Positions 20,885-32,710 are shown, counted from the stretch's first letter. The stretch: 64,000 bases of DNA from Fallopia convolvulus (GCA_964016875.1 OZ024724.1:40973820-41037819); one strand, 5' to 3'. Translations and numbers: made by a program. Notes: generated from the sequence alone by a model not told the origin.

Positions 20885-22565
20885 AACAATTGCTAGAAAA
20901 TTCAAGAGGACGCCTCATAACTTCTTTATATAAAGTTCCATGAAAAAATGCATTATTACATTCATTTGATAAAGTTCCCAATTTAGGGCACCAATAATAG
21001 TTAAAAACGTACAAACAAAGACCATCTTAGCTACATGAGCAACATGATGCTTGTAATAAATCCTAGCTTTCCGCTTGTTTCTCAGTACAAATAAGCCTTA
21101 TAATACTTTCAATAGAACCATCTCATTTATGTTTTACCAAAAAACACTCATTTGTATTCAATGAGTTTCTTCCTTAGAGATAGCTAGATTACAAAGTGGC
21201 TAGGTGTCATTCCTCTTTAAGGCATCTATTCTAGCCTTCATAGTTGAGTTCTAGTTTGGGCTATGAACAACTTTTAAAATAGTATGTTCTAAAATAGATT
21301 GATCGAACATTAATGGTAAAAGCAAATATGACCATGCAAAAACCACTTAAAAGTTACGTATTTAGCTATTGGACACCTAATGGAATTATTGAATTAGGTG
21401 GTGCATAGTATTACACAAGAGTTCACGTAGCTTTATAGACGGAACTCGATTACGGGTAGAACGACGAATATTGTCTTAAACAACAACATAAAAAGATTGA
21501 ACCCCACTCCTCTTGTTATTTGTGTATGTTGGGGCCTCTATAAAGGTATGTAAAGGAATGAATTGAATATGTATCTTAGAGGAAGATTGAACCCCACTCC
21601 CTTGTTATCTATTTGCGTTACGACATTTGTGAAGATAGGGATAGGTTTTTGAGTGATAATAGGAAGAGATTGAACTCCACGTCCCTTATCATCCACATTT
21701 GCTAGGGCAAGATGGTATAAGATGTCATCAGAAGTGGATGGGTGTATGAACTCATTATTGACAAGAACGGGTCTAATTAGTTTTTTAGGAAAAATGGGTT
21801 TTATAAAGTACATCTCGAGACAATATTTCATTGGTGTTTTAATCAAGAACTTCTCATCCCTTTTGACTTGTTGAATAGCTAATAAAAATGCTTGTTTTAG
21901 ATTGAAGGAGAAAATTTGTTTGAAGTTCATTGAATAACAAGCGAATAACAAACAATTAGACCTGTCAAGTGGGTCAGGCGGATCGGGTTCGGGTTTGGGT
22001 CAATCGGATTCAGGTCAAAACGGGTCACGGGTCGTCGAGTCATAAAATTTCCGGGTTCATATGGACCGGGTTGTTACGAGTTTGGTACGGGTTCGAGTTG
22101 ATCCAACGAGTCATGATCGTCAATTTTGTTAACCTTTATCTTTATATTTATTAAAATCATTAATATTATATTATATAAAATTATATTTAATAATAATAAA
22201 ATAATAATTTTATACAAAATTTATAATAAAATATTGACTTTTTAATTGAAATAATACTTTATCGGGTTGACCGGGTCAACCCAACGGGTTGGTGACCCAT
22301 CCCAGTTTTTTCCGGGTAGACCAGGTTGGGGCTACTTTGACCCATCGATTTTCGGGTCGGGTTTAAACCCAAAAAATTTCGGGCGGGTCGGGTCGGTTTT
22401 TCGGGTCGGGTCAAGTTTTGACAAGTCTACAAACAACCCAATGTTCTCAAATGGTCATAGCTAGGTGAACCACCATACGTAAGTTCAAAAGGAGTTTTGT
22501 ATTGCAATAGAGAAGTAGGTAAACGGTTAATCAAATATTTTGTAGTTAAAATTGTAACACCACTA
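20885..22565 (-). pseudogene. Copia pol remnant (integrase to reverse transcriptase)
   Basis: Read on the minus strand, 22565-22438 encodes an integrase C-terminal piece (KYLINRLPTSLLQYKTPFEL, then PSYDHLRTLG). After the MITE at 21957-22429, the frame resumes at 21948 with further integrase-linked sequence, and a reverse transcriptase piece (HVAKMVFVCTFL, NWELYQMNV) is readable near 21070-20930. The aspartate of the usual QMDV is replaced and there are stops, so the element is dead. No LTR is seen on either side. Confidence 0.7.
21957..22429. mobile_element. hAT-type MITE rich in GGGTCGGGT
   Basis: A 473-bp element starts TAGACCTGTCAAGTGGGTC and ends GTCAAGTTTTGACAAGTCTA, good inverted termini beginning with TAGAC as in the two large hAT copies. 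Flanks CAAACAAT (21949-21956) and CAAACAAC (22430-22437) form an eight-base duplication with one mismatch. Both ends are dense in GGGTC/CGGGT repeats around an AT-rich core. It has no coding capacity. Confidence 0.82.
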
Positions 22566-23244
22566 TTTTGCAACACTGGATATTACCGCCAATGACCTCC
22601 GACTTTACCGTCCAAAGTCACCCAAGGCCTTATAATGATATTAAAACTTATAGAAATGCTGAAATTGACATAAACATTACATAAATAAATGGATGCTCAC
22701 GAATGAGACTTAAAGGTAATTAAAGATGAAATTGACTAAAGCGGAATTTTATTTAGAGTTGTTTTACAAATGATGTAGCAACGGAAAAATAAAACCCATA
22801 TTAAAAGGGTTGAAAAGACGTATTTAAAAATACATGTATGTTTCTCCAAGATAACTCATATGATGATGATTTGCTTGGTTAAAATAGAAGAGCTGGTGCA
22901 CTATCTTCTAAATGCTTTGCTCTTTAAAAATTCCTTCATTCCTTCAACGTCGTCTTGCCTTGATCTTCTATCCTTGTATAATGCTTCTCGAATCTTCTAG
23001 CCTTGGTCTTCAAACTTTGGTGGGAACTTCCTAGAGTCTGGCATTTGTCACGAAGGGCGAGAAATACCAGGGAAAAATGCGGAAATAGTGGAATTAGTCT
23101 AAGGAGACTAAGCAAGCGAGAATGGAAATTCTCACGGGTATTATGGTAATTAATAATATTCGAGAGATATTATCGGGATGTGTTTTCAGGTATAGGACTT
23201 TATGTGGGGCTTATCGAAACGGAGAAGAGTGTATCTAGAGAGGA
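22566..23244. other. Possible end of a long gypsy LTR
   Basis: The preceding bases TGTAACACCACTATT (about 22554) resemble a chromovirus-type LTR boundary. The stretch has no coding signal and appears to continue beyond the young insertion at 30154. See the nesting finding. Confidence 0.25.
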
Positions 23245-23249
23245 GATAG

Positions 23250-24579
23250 TGTTGAGAGGGTTTCTTGACAACAAATAAATTTATAATCAAGACCCCGCTG
23301 AGTACAGGGGAGTCAGGTTCGTCCACGGGAGATAGTCAGTATCAAGTTTTGTTACTTCTCACGCAAGCAATCAATTAAAGGTAGGGTTTTTTATCAAGGA
23401 AGAAGAATTCTAAGGTAAAGGTATCCCCACAACAACAATTATGCATGCCAAACGCTAATGAAACACATAGATCATGCTTTTATAACATAAAGGTGTCAAC
23501 TTTCGTCAACTTAAGCAAGTAAATCAATCAACTTTCGTCCTATCAATAAACTTACTATCTATCTCTTCTACTTCAATTAGGATAGATCTGCTTTCGCTTC
23601 AAAACCCTAATTTGACTATTCTGATTCAAGGTTTCTGCTTTCGCTTCAACTATGAATGAGAAATTTCCTTCAACTTTCGTCTCAAGGATTAAGAACAAGA
23701 GAATAGATTCATGCAATAAAAACAATCAAGACATGATCATAAACAAGCATGCACAACCATTGTTGGGTTCAACCCCAACCTTAGAGAGAGAGACTACTCA
23801 CAAAGCATAATAATTGAAAACATCCAAATTAAATTAAAAAGAAAGCTTACAACCGAATCCAAACGATAGTTCTTCTCTACAAAAAAATCGCCTCTTCCCC
23901 CTCTCACACGTCTCTCTCCTCCCCTTACTTGCCCTCCAAGGCCATTGATTGTGTAGTTGATAACAAAACTAAAGAGAGGACAAGTGTATTTATAGAGAAA
24001 CTATTCTATCTTAAATATATCTCTAAGGAAATAAATCTATCTTAAATCTAACTATAAGGAAATAATATCTTCTAATAAGATATACCCCTTCTATCTATCT
24101 AATAACATAAAAAAGGAAATAAGATAGAAGCCTTTAATTAAACACCGACTCGGATCTCGCTGTGCCTCGGGACCTCGTTAACGACCCTGACAGGGTCGAA
24201 AACAGCCTTGAGTAAAACTTGCGTAGAAGATTCGTTACAAATCCGTTTGACTCGATTCTTTTTCCTATGTTCTTGTAACGAATTTCTCTATCTCTTTCCA
24301 AGCTCAAACTTGATCTTCAATAACTTTACTTGAGCTCTTAATCTTCATCTTCACTTCCTTCTTGAGTGCTATCTTCCACCAGCTTTGCTCCTTTCTTCAA
24401 AATATGCTCCAAAAAGCCTCTATAAACCTAAAAAACACCACAAAAGCTTATGTAGACTCCATATCTCAAGAAAATACGAAAACGTACATAAACGACTCAA
24501 AACAAAACACAAAACTAAAGAAAAAAGACAAATGACACAAAAACACACCCTAAAAACATGACTAAAAAGGAGGACATCA
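23250..24579 (-). repeat. 3' LTR of the Athila/Tat-like element
   Basis: On the plus strand it starts TGTTGAGAGGG and ends GGAGGACATCA, so on the coding strand it runs TGATGTCC...CTCAACA. It is nearly identical to 28818-30148 and contains one copy of the element's CGTTAACGACCCTGACAGGGTCG motif near 24176. Confidence 0.92.
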
Positions 24580-26410
24580 AAATACCCCATACTTAGACTT
24601 GCTTGTCCTCAAGCAATCAACAAGACAAGAACCAAAACCATCAACACATATATCAAGTCAATGCCCTTATCAAAAAGAAACATAATAAGCACAAGTAGAA
24701 ATAGATAGACAAGTGAATCTAATGTCATCACACATATATGAGCAACCTCAAGCAAAAGCAACCATAAATCCAACCTCACAAGGGATGATGTGTTTCACTC
24801 AACTCTCAAGTGTTTGGGCTTATAATAACAACTCTCAACTCAATCCAATATGCAAAAATCAACATAGTCATTGTTACTTATATCACCAAACTCTCCACCA
24901 GAGATGTCAAAACATATAAAAATCATCAAGAGAACTTAGGCTCAATGAAAAACTTCATAGAAGCTTCCATTCGGCCGGGTTGTAATGGGGCTTGGTACAA
25001 GACAATAAGGAGTGAAAATATTTTGGCTATGTGGTGCTAATAATATCCGGGAATTAAGGACTCCTAAAAACTCACATCTCATCAAAACTTTTCATATAAG
25101 ATAACCAAACTCACTCTTCTTTATGCACACTTCTCTCATTAACCCCTTTTATCTCAACAAATCTTGCTTACAAACACTTAGGAAATTTGGCTCATGCACA
25201 TTTTTACTTTTCAACTCTTCACTTTGGATTTCTCAAGTCCTTTCTTTTCTTTTCATTTTTTCTTTCCGCGGGGGCTCGGTACCGAACCCTTTTAGGGTCG
25301 GTAACGACTCTGAATTATTTTTCTTTTGTTTTCCCCTTTACTTTCCACTTCATTTCTTTTGTAAGTGCATTCAGGGAACCAAACTCCTTTTACATAACAA
25401 ACTGCAAGATACTATCACTTTACCCAACCCAAATTACCCCACACTTGAACCAAAACATCTCACTCAACAAAACCATCACAATAACCAACACTAAGTCCTA
25501 ATCCCCGGATAGGGTCAAGCTTATATCGGCTAGGGAATTATTTTGTGGAGCTAAAGATAAAAGGCTTTAAGGCTCAACTTGGCTTCAAAAAGAGGATAAT
25601 GATAAGGGTGGATAAGGATTAATAGGGCTTATGAAAAATAAGTTCTCTATCATATGATTTCACATGCAATGAACTAATATCTCATATAGGTCTCAAGAAA
25701 TAGATAACCATGCAATGACAAGAGATAATATGTATAAGGAGAGTAAATCACACAAGAAAAGAAGAGGGATTTTTTGATGTTCTCCCTATAAGGCCAAAAA
25801 TAACTCACAAGGTAATTATTGTTGGATTCAAGTCACTTCTACCTAAGATCATATGTGCTCAATTTCATCACATGCTAAATATCCACATAAAAACAATTTT
25901 TCAACATGATTCAGACAAAGCTCTCCAAACATGCTATGGAATTACATGATCAAGCAAGTTAAAGCATATCATAGAACATCTAAGTGGAATATTATCAATC
26001 CTAAAAACAAAAATAAAAACAAAAAACTGACACAAAACTGAGTTTCCTTTTCCCATACCCCATACTTAAACCAAACAGTGTCCTCACTGTTTAAAATCAT
26101 AAAAATAAAGAGAATAAGGAAAAGGGAACTCACAAAATAAAACTGAAGCTACTTGAAGACCATTTGATCACTTGAGGAGTATGAATTTTTCTCGGATTCC
26201 TGTAGAGGGTCGGTACCGACCTTGAGGGGTCGTTACCGAGCTTGCGTGTTTGTACACCGAATCTTCTTGATTTTCTTCTTCTTAGCACTTCTTCACTTTT
26301 TGTACCTGAGTCACATTAGAAAAACTTCTATCCTACTACACTAATCTAACCTAAAAAAAACTCAAAAGAAAGCTTAGCAAAAAGATCTAAGAAAGCAAAA
26401 ACTAAAACAA

Positions 26411-26470
26411 AAACAAAAAGCGGGTTGCCTCCCGTAAGCGCTATTTTTAACGTCGTTAGCCCGACGAACT
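26411..26470 (-). other. End-of-pol signature retained after pol deletion
   Basis: On the minus strand this reads GACGTTAAAAATAGCGCTTACGG then GGAGGCAACCCGC. A closely similar GACGTTAAACAAAGGCGCT... GGGAGGCAACCC occurs at 55560-55590 in the second Athila-like element. As I recall, this sequence marks the very end of pol in autonomous Athila/Tat elements. Here it follows the protease region directly, so reverse transcriptase and integrase are missing between them. Confidence 0.55.
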
Positions 26471-26482
26471 TACCTTGGCAGA

Positions 26483-26845
26483 TCAAGGCGGCTGCCATCC
26501 AGTATCGAAGGGATCATAAGAAACCCCATACTTGGCCTGAAAAACATCATAGCTTCTTTCCAAAATATTCGGCGCTCTATCATTAATAAGTATGCTCGGT
26601 AATCCTACAACAGGGTTAGTATAATCCGAAAACCAAGGAGGTTTTGACTCCTTCATAGGACTAACAGTAGGATGTAATATAGAACTAGGATAAGAGAAAG
26701 GATCATGACCAGAATTGATTGGATAAGAACAAGAAAACTTACCAGGGTCATTCGGGAAGTGGCTCATTACCGATGTGTAGGGGGTTGTTAACGACCCTGC
26801 TGGATCTGGAAGTGGCTCGATATCGTGTTTGGATCCACCTCCCAC
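26483..26845 (-). CDS. Small ORF downstream of protease, unknown
   Basis: An open frame of 120 codons lies just after the gag-protease ORF and before the end-of-pol signature. It starts with MGGGSKHD and is rich in Pro, Ser and Asp, with no domain, signal peptide or membrane segment that I recognise. It may be a continuation of the polyprotein by readthrough or frameshift, or simply an open spacer in a young element. It contains element-motif copies (near 26770). Confidence 0.3.
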   Translation of the reverse strand: MGGGSKHDIEPLPDPAGSLTTPYTSVMSHFPNDPGKFSCSYPINSGHDPFSYPSSILHPTVSPMKESKPPWFSDYTNPVVGLPSILINDRAPNILERSYDVFQAKYGVSYDPFDTGWQPP

Positions 26846-26856
26846 CTCGTTTTCCT

Positions 26857-28500
26857 TCAGATAAGGATCGTTACCGACCCATGGGGGTCGGTAGGCTCCT
26901 TGATAGGCGTGTCTCTATCGATTTTGCTTGTTTTTGTACTCAGAGAGGGGTCGATACCAGGCCATGGTGGGTCGGTAGGCTCCTCAGTACTACAACTAGC
27001 CACTTCACTTATGGGTGAATTGAAATGGAATTCAACCTTCTCTTCTCCAATATCAAATGTGAGAAGTCCTTTTCTGACATCTACTCGCGCCCCTGCGGTG
27101 GCTAAAAATGGTCTGCCTAGAATGATTGGCACCGCAGGGTCTTCAGGCATATCTAGCACAATGAAGTCGTTTGGAACAAAGAATTTTCCAACTCGGACAG
27201 GAACATCGTCAACGACTCCAGTTGCTTTTACAGAAGATCCATCCGCCATGTAGAGTTTCATCTTGACAGGCTCTAGTGGTCCCATGTTAGCTTTTAACCA
27301 GATGGAAAGAGGAAGCAAACTAGCACTGGCTCCCAAATCACATAAAGCTTTAAATTTGTGGTCGCCTATGCCAATCGTGATGACAAATCTCCCTGGGTCT
27401 CCAAGCTTTTCTGGTAGAGCTATTGATCTGACTTCATCCTGCAGCTCTGTAATGGACCTTTTCCTGCTAAGAATATCCTTCAAAAATTTTGTGTAAGCCG
27501 GCATTTCGCTTAGGGCGTCAGCGAATGGGATGGAAATATTAATGCCCTGAAAAATCTTCACGAAACGCTTGAACCTACTCTCAGTAGAGTCCATAGATTT
27601 CTTAGTTGGAAATGGAAGAGATTTCACCATTCTCGGAACCAAGTTGGGCTCGAGAGGTGAGAGTACCGGGTCGACACTGGGGTCGTTTGGTGTCCTCGGC
27701 GGGTCGTTACCGACCCTGATGGGGTCGTTAACTACCCTTGAATAGAGAGGTCGGCTCGGATTAGTAGACTTACCTGGGTTAGGGTCGTTAGATACCCTCG
27801 GAGCCTCATCACCCTGGTATGCGGGCTCGGTATTTGCCCTCGCTGGCTCGTTACCGAGCTGGGTTGTGACGTCCTCTTCCTTCTCGTCCTCAGCTTGGAC
27901 TCTCTCCGACAATGTCTTCCCGCTTCTGAGGTGTACCGCTGCTATTTGGCCTCTAGGGTTCTCCTCGGGGCGGCCCGGGAGTTGCCCTTGTGGTCTTGGA
28001 ATCCGTGCAGCAAGGTCCCCTAGTTGGGAATCAACACTCTTTTTCCAAATATCGAACTCTCCCCATCTTTGATCTTGTCGGTTCAGTTTGGCTTGAACTT
28101 CATCAACTTTGTTGTTCACTCCGTTAATGCTTTCCTTTAATCCCTGAACCCATGATGGTGGCTCTTGATAGTCCGGAGGTTGGTAAGGAGGAACCCTTTG
28201 TTCTTGTTGAGGAGGTTGGCTCCATTGGTCATATGCATAATTGCCCCAGGTGGGCTGATTGTAATTCCTCCATGTATAAAAAGTATTACCTTGGTTCCTA
28301 TATGGGCCCCACATGTAATTATCCTCTTCATATGCCTTAACAGCTATGGTTTCCCTTTCTCTCTGGATCTCCTCTATCTCTAAACAGAGTTCAGCAATTT
28401 GCTTAGCTAGTTCTTCATGTGTAGCCATGGCTTTGTTTGCTCGACGACCTTCAGTTGGCATACACTGTAAGCAAAAACAAAAAACAAAAAACGAAATCAA
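26857..28500 (-). CDS. Gag C-terminal region fused to aspartic protease (Athila/Tat type)
   Basis: A single uninterrupted frame of 547 codons. Residues about 25-130 are coiled-coil-like then Pro/Gln/Trp/Tyr-rich, followed by an AAVHLRSGKTL motif (about 187) found in Athila/Tat polyproteins. From about 365 a retropepsin-like domain begins, with CDLGASASLLP at about 387-397 in place of the usual D-T/S-G triad and IILGRPFLATA near 467. The DLGA variant is normal for this plant lineage. The retrotransposon capsid domain is absent from the N-terminus, and the methionine at about 28428 (MATHEELAKQ) is an alternative start. The polypeptide carries VGNDP/VVNDP repeats (about 215-275) that are translations of the element's DNA motif. 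Confidence 0.85.
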   Translation of the reverse strand: MISFFVFCFCLQCMPTEGRRANKAMATHEELAKQIAELCLEIEEIQRERETIAVKAYEEDNYMWGPYRNQGNTFYTWRNYNQPTWGNYAYDQWSQPPQQEQRVPPYQPPDYQEPPSWVQGLKESINGVNNKVDEVQAKLNRQDQRWGEFDIWKKSVDSQLGDLAARIPRPQGQLPGRPEENPRGQIAAVHLRSGKTLSERVQAEDEKEEDVTTQLGNEPARANTEPAYQGDEAPRVSNDPNPGKSTNPSRPLYSRVVNDPIRVGNDPPRTPNDPSVDPVLSPLEPNLVPRMVKSLPFPTKKSMDSTESRFKRFVKIFQGINISIPFADALSEMPAYTKFLKDILSRKRSITELQDEVRSIALPEKLGDPGRFVITIGIGDHKFKALCDLGASASLLPLSIWLKANMGPLEPVKMKLYMADGSSVKATGVVDDVPVRVGKFFVPNDFIVLDMPEDPAVPIILGRPFLATAGARVDVRKGLLTFDIGEEKVEFHFNSPISEVASCSTEEPTDPPWPGIDPSLSTKTSKIDRDTPIKEPTDPHGSVTILI

Positions 28501-28750
28501 AAAGCAAAAACGGGGTCTCAGACAAGGTCAGTAACGAACCTGGGGGGTCATTAACGAGCCTGGAGTGATCCCGTAAAAACCGAAACTAAAAAGAAAGAAA
28601 CAACTACCTGTCGACAGGGTCGTTACCGAGCCTGGGTAGGGTCGGTAACGACTCGACATTGGCCTAGAAACTAAACAAAAAAAAACACAGAAATTGGGTT
28701 GCCCAGCAGGGTCGGTACCGACCCTGGGGGGGTCGTTACCGACTCGGAAG
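27655..28750. repeat. GGGTCG(G/T)TA(A/C)CGACCC motif clusters
   Basis: Palindrome-like copies of GGGTCGGTACCGACCC occur in pairs near 27670, 27705-27740, 27785, 27845, 28525-28560, 28620-28655 and 28710-28745. Others lie outside this interval at 24176, 25275-25310, 26210-26245, 26765-26800, 26868-26895 and in the right LTR. They span LTR, leader, coding and 3' regions of the same element. Confidence 0.75.
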
Positions 28751-28800
28751 AGTCCCAAAAAACGTAAAAAGAACAAAACTTGGCACTATTGAAATCTCCC

Positions 28801-28814
28801 GGGCAACGGCGCCA
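28801..28814 (-). other. Primer-binding site (TGGCGCCGTTGCC type)
   Basis: On the minus strand, TGGCGCCGTTGCCC starts three bases after the LTR end. This is the characteristic Athila/Tat primer site (as I recall it corresponds to tRNA-Asp) and fixes the right-hand LTR as the 5' LTR. Confidence 0.85.
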
Positions 28815-28817
28815 ATT

Positions 28818-30148
28818 TGTTGAGAGGGTTTCTTGACAACAAATAAATTTATAATCAAGACCCCGCTGAATACTGGGGAGTCAGGTTCGTCCACGGGAGA
28901 TAGTCAGTATCAAGTTTTGTTACTTCTCATGCAATCAATCAATTAAAGGTAGGGTTTTTATCAAGGAAGAAGAATTCTAAGGTAAAGGTATCCCCACAAC
29001 AACAATTATGCATGCCAAACGCTAATGAAACACATAGATCATGCTTTTATAACATAAAGGTGTCAACTTTCGTCAACTTAAGCAAGTAAATCAATCAACT
29101 TTCGTCCTATCAATAAACTTACTATCTATCTCTTCTACTTCAAATAGGATAGATCTGCTTTCGCTTCAAAACCCTAATTTGACTATTCTGATTCAAGGTT
29201 TCTGCTTTCGCTTCAACTATGAATGAGAAATTTCCTTCAACTTTCGTCTCAAGGATTAAGAACAAGAGAATAGATTCATGCAATAAAAACAATCAAGACA
29301 TGATCATAAACAAGCATGCACAACCATTGTTGGGTTCAACCCCAACCTTAGAGAGACAGACTACTCACAAAGCATAATAATTGAAAACATCCAAATTAAA
29401 TTAAAAAGAAAGCTTACAACCGAATCCAAACGATAGTTCTTCTCTACAAAAAAATCGCCTCTTCCCCCTCTCACACGTCTCTCTCCTCCCCTTACTTGCC
29501 CTCCAAGTCCATTGATTGTGTAGTTGATAAGAAAACTAAAGAGAGGACAAGTGTATTTATAGAGAAACTATTCTATCTTAAATCTATCTCTAAGGAAATA
29601 AATCTATCTTAAATCTAACTATAAGGAAATAATATCTTCTAATAAGATATACCCCTTCTATCTATCTAATAACATAAAAAGGGAAATAAGATAGAAGCCT
29701 TTAATTAAACACCGACTCGGATCTCGCTGTGCCTCGGGACCTCGTTAACGACCCTGACAGGGTCGAAAACAGCCTTGAGTAAAACTTGCGTAGAAGATTC
29801 GTTACAAATCCGTTTGACTCGATTCTTTTTCCTATGTTCTTGTAACGAATTTCTCTATCTCTTTCCATGCTCAAACTTGATCTTCAATAACTTTACTTGA
29901 GCTCTTAATCTTCATCTTCACTTCCTTCTTGAGTGCTATCTTCCACCAGCTTTGCTCCTTTCTTCAAAATATGCTCCAAAAAGCCTCTATAAACCTAAAA
30001 AACACCACAAAAGCTTATGTAGACTCCATATCTCAAGAAAATACGAAAACGTACATAAACGACTCAAAACAAAACACAAAACTAAAGAAAAAAGACTCAA
30101 AAGACACAAAAACACACCCTAAAAACATGGCTAAAAAGGAGGACATCA
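28818..30148 (-). repeat. 5' LTR of the Athila/Tat-like element
   Basis: Nearly identical to 23250-24579. It is one base longer through small indels (a T run near 28955 and GACTCAAAAGAC against GACAAATGAC near 30095). Confidence 0.92.
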
Positions 30149-30153
30149 GATAG

Positions 30154-31529
30154 CTCGTTAATCGAGAGAAGAACTACGAGATTGTAGACTTCTTAGAGTA
30201 GAAAGTATGTTGGGAACGTTATTAATTCATACAAGTTTTGAAAACCTCTCGCGCCCTTACGAACCGAGAGCCGGATCGATCATTTGAGATTGGTCCGATT
30301 TTGATGTCTTTTAAATGTGCATTGGCACTTATCTTATATCGTGACGAAAACTTTCAATTACGTTAATGATTTTTAAAGAGTGTGGGGGGCATGCATGGGC
30401 CCAGACCACTGAAGGGAACCCAGTTCCGACACTTAGTTACGGTGCCACTCATCCCTCTGTTGCGTACGAACGGACATAGATCATGATCTTTAAAGTAGTA
30501 ATTTAAGCACGGAGGCATACGACTTAATAGGTTATATAGAGGTGTCTGGTTAGTCCCGCACCCCTCACTAATTCATTCAAACCAATCTCTAAACGAGATT
30601 GTAAGCAATTAAGGTCACAAGCAAGACCAGCATAATAGTCCTATCAAATATTAAATAACAGACTAACGATAACAGTGGGGTCATTATTTCTAACAATCGA
30701 TATTCCTAGGTTCGTTTATTATTAGCAAACAAGTTATTTCCAACATCGAGAAATTTCACGAAACATATTTATTAAGGCTACAAGGAGAAATTCCACTTGT
30801 CTTAGCTTAGCGATTGTATACGAACGAATGAACGAGAAATGTCGCCTTTAGTTGGGACGGAAAACTTGACCTATCGACACGAGAGGTACAAACGAACTTT
30901 AATAAGAATTTTCTTTAATTCTTCTAAAGTTTCTAAAAGTCTCTTATATTCCTTTTATAAGAGAAATAGAACTAAATTATTATAATAATAATTTAGGTGG
31001 AAATGATAAAATAATAATATTCCGTATTATTATCTCTTATTGTGATATCCAAGGATTCCTTATAAACTCTTTATTTTAATTTAATTATTTTAAGCTTTTG
31101 AAGATTAAGATATAGTATTATTAAATTTAAATATTCATTATCTTAAGGTTATTATTCCATTTGGATTATTTTATAACTCCTTTATTCAATTAAGATCATA
31201 ACTTTATAATCTTATCGTTAATAGGAAAATCTTTTATGATATAAGGTATGCAAATTGATTTAATTTGATAAAACTCATTTCAAATTATACTTTTCATATT
31301 TATACTTCAAATTAGTTATCAAAATCATTCTTATGATATAATAAGTCAATTATACCCTTATCATATTATACCCTTTATCTTTTTTTATAAATATCTTTTA
31401 TTTTCCAACTTGATTATAAAACGAATTATCTTCTTAAAACTAGAATATATTATTATTATATTTTCCTTTTATGATATTTCTTATAATAAGACATGCAACC
31501 ATCTTATGACATAAAAAATATTAATATAT
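30154..31529. other. Unassigned AT-rich sequence, older insertion target
   Basis: No coding signal. It joins directly to 23244 when the young LTR element and one GATAG are removed. It is probably part of an older repeat, perhaps a long gypsy LTR. Confidence 0.3.
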
Positions 31530-31538
31530 TATAATATA
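31530..31538. repeat. Target-site duplication, left, of Pack-MULE-like element
   Basis: TATAATATA is repeated exactly at 34884-34892. Nine bases is the standard Mutator duplication, but the sequence is AT-rich in an AT-rich region, so it is less decisive than for the other elements. Confidence 0.6.
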
Positions 31539-31659
31539 GAAGGATTTAGCTAAAAGGGCGCATATTTAACCCCTATTTAGGCGTTTGGATATGCGTTCGT
31601 TTTTTTTGTTTTTGTTAAGTATATAAAGACTTTTATTTTTATTTTTTTCTTATCTGACC

Positions 31660-32370
31660 CCCCCTCTCTCTTGATAGATCTCTCCCGAGTCCCGACCTCC
31701 GCTCCGGCGACCATGGGCCTCCCCAAATCCCTAGGGCAAAAAAACCCTTCGCCATGCTCTCCCGGCTTCGAGATCTTCTCTCTCGAGATGTCCTAAACCG
31801 AAGCACTTACCCAGGCCTTCTGTAGATCTATCGGCGTCCGAATTAAGGAGGAGATGGAGATTATTGAAGGCTGGCAAGGACCAGATGTCACGAAGTTAGC
31901 GCCATTGCTGAAATTGGATCTCAACGAGTCCAAATAGGCGTTCGGATGAGGCAATCCCAAGATTTCTGCTGATAGATTTGATCAATTTGAAGTAAATCAG
32001 TACTGAAATTGAAAAACGTCAATCAGTAGCGTAGAAGAATGTTGAGGTCACCTATGAAATCGATGATGACGACCGTCGGTGAGGGAATGGAAGAAGGTTT
32101 GGCCGATCTTACGAAGGTTAATCTTTTGGAATATTACTTCTATTTCAGAAACATCATCACCACTTCTAAGTGTAATTGGGTTTATCATTTGCCTTTTCTG
32201 ATTCCTTTACTAACTTTGTATAATCTGCAGACTGTGGACACTGATATTCCTTTACTAACTTTGTGTAATCTAGAAGCAAGACTCTACAAACAGGAATATG
32301 AAATTATGGTTAGGGTTAAAATTTTCTCCTTCTTACATCGATCGATTTGTTGTGCTATAGTGCTTTGTTC
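31660..32370 (+). other. Gene-like segment of unknown origin inside the Pack-MULE-like element
   Basis: The segment starts with a CT-rich, leader-like stretch and has short open frames, the longest 111 codons at 32039-32374. A phrase ATTCCTTTACTAACTTTGT is duplicated (near 32200 and 32248). I do not recognise a protein. It may be a 5' untranslated region plus exon of another captured gene. Confidence 0.35.
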
Positions 32371-32710
32371 ATAATTTTGACCGGATTAATTAAGGCAATG
32401 AATTTGTAGAAGAGTAGAGTTGTAATTGGAGTGAGTTGCTTTGTTCATTTATGATGTGTTGATTTAATCCAGTTAGGATCACATTTCTATTATTGCCTTT
32501 CATGTTTTATCATCAATGTTTTGTTAAGTGGTGAGTAGAGTACACATAAATTCTGATAAATGTTCAGGTTGATTTTCTTATAAGATGGTAAGTTTGACTG
32601 TAGCCATTATATGATCTTATGTAATGCATCGATCAATTTGAAGCTCAAACCTTTCTGCATGTGACTTGGTGAGTGATTTTTGTGTACTAGATAATAGCTA
32701 GTTCAGTTGA

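Larger units (their letters stand above)
23250..30148 (-). mobile_element. Young non-autonomous Athila/Tat-like LTR element
   Basis: Two LTRs of about 1,330 bp (23250-24579 and 28818-30148) enclose a 4.2-kb interior. Target duplication GATAG is perfect on both sides (23245-23249 and 30149-30153). The minus-strand orientation is fixed by the primer-binding site next to the right LTR and by the ORF. I count about 13 substitutions plus small indels between the LTRs, roughly 1%. The interior codes for a Gag C-terminal part and protease but has no capsid, reverse transcriptase, RNase H or integrase. This resembles the TR-GAG class of non-autonomous elements. It must be moved by another element's proteins. 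Confidence 0.93.

Noticed and set aside
28137..28383. Short frames opposite and overlapping the gag-protease ORF
   Set aside because: They are antisense or alternate-frame shadows of the 547-codon ORF, with no independent support.
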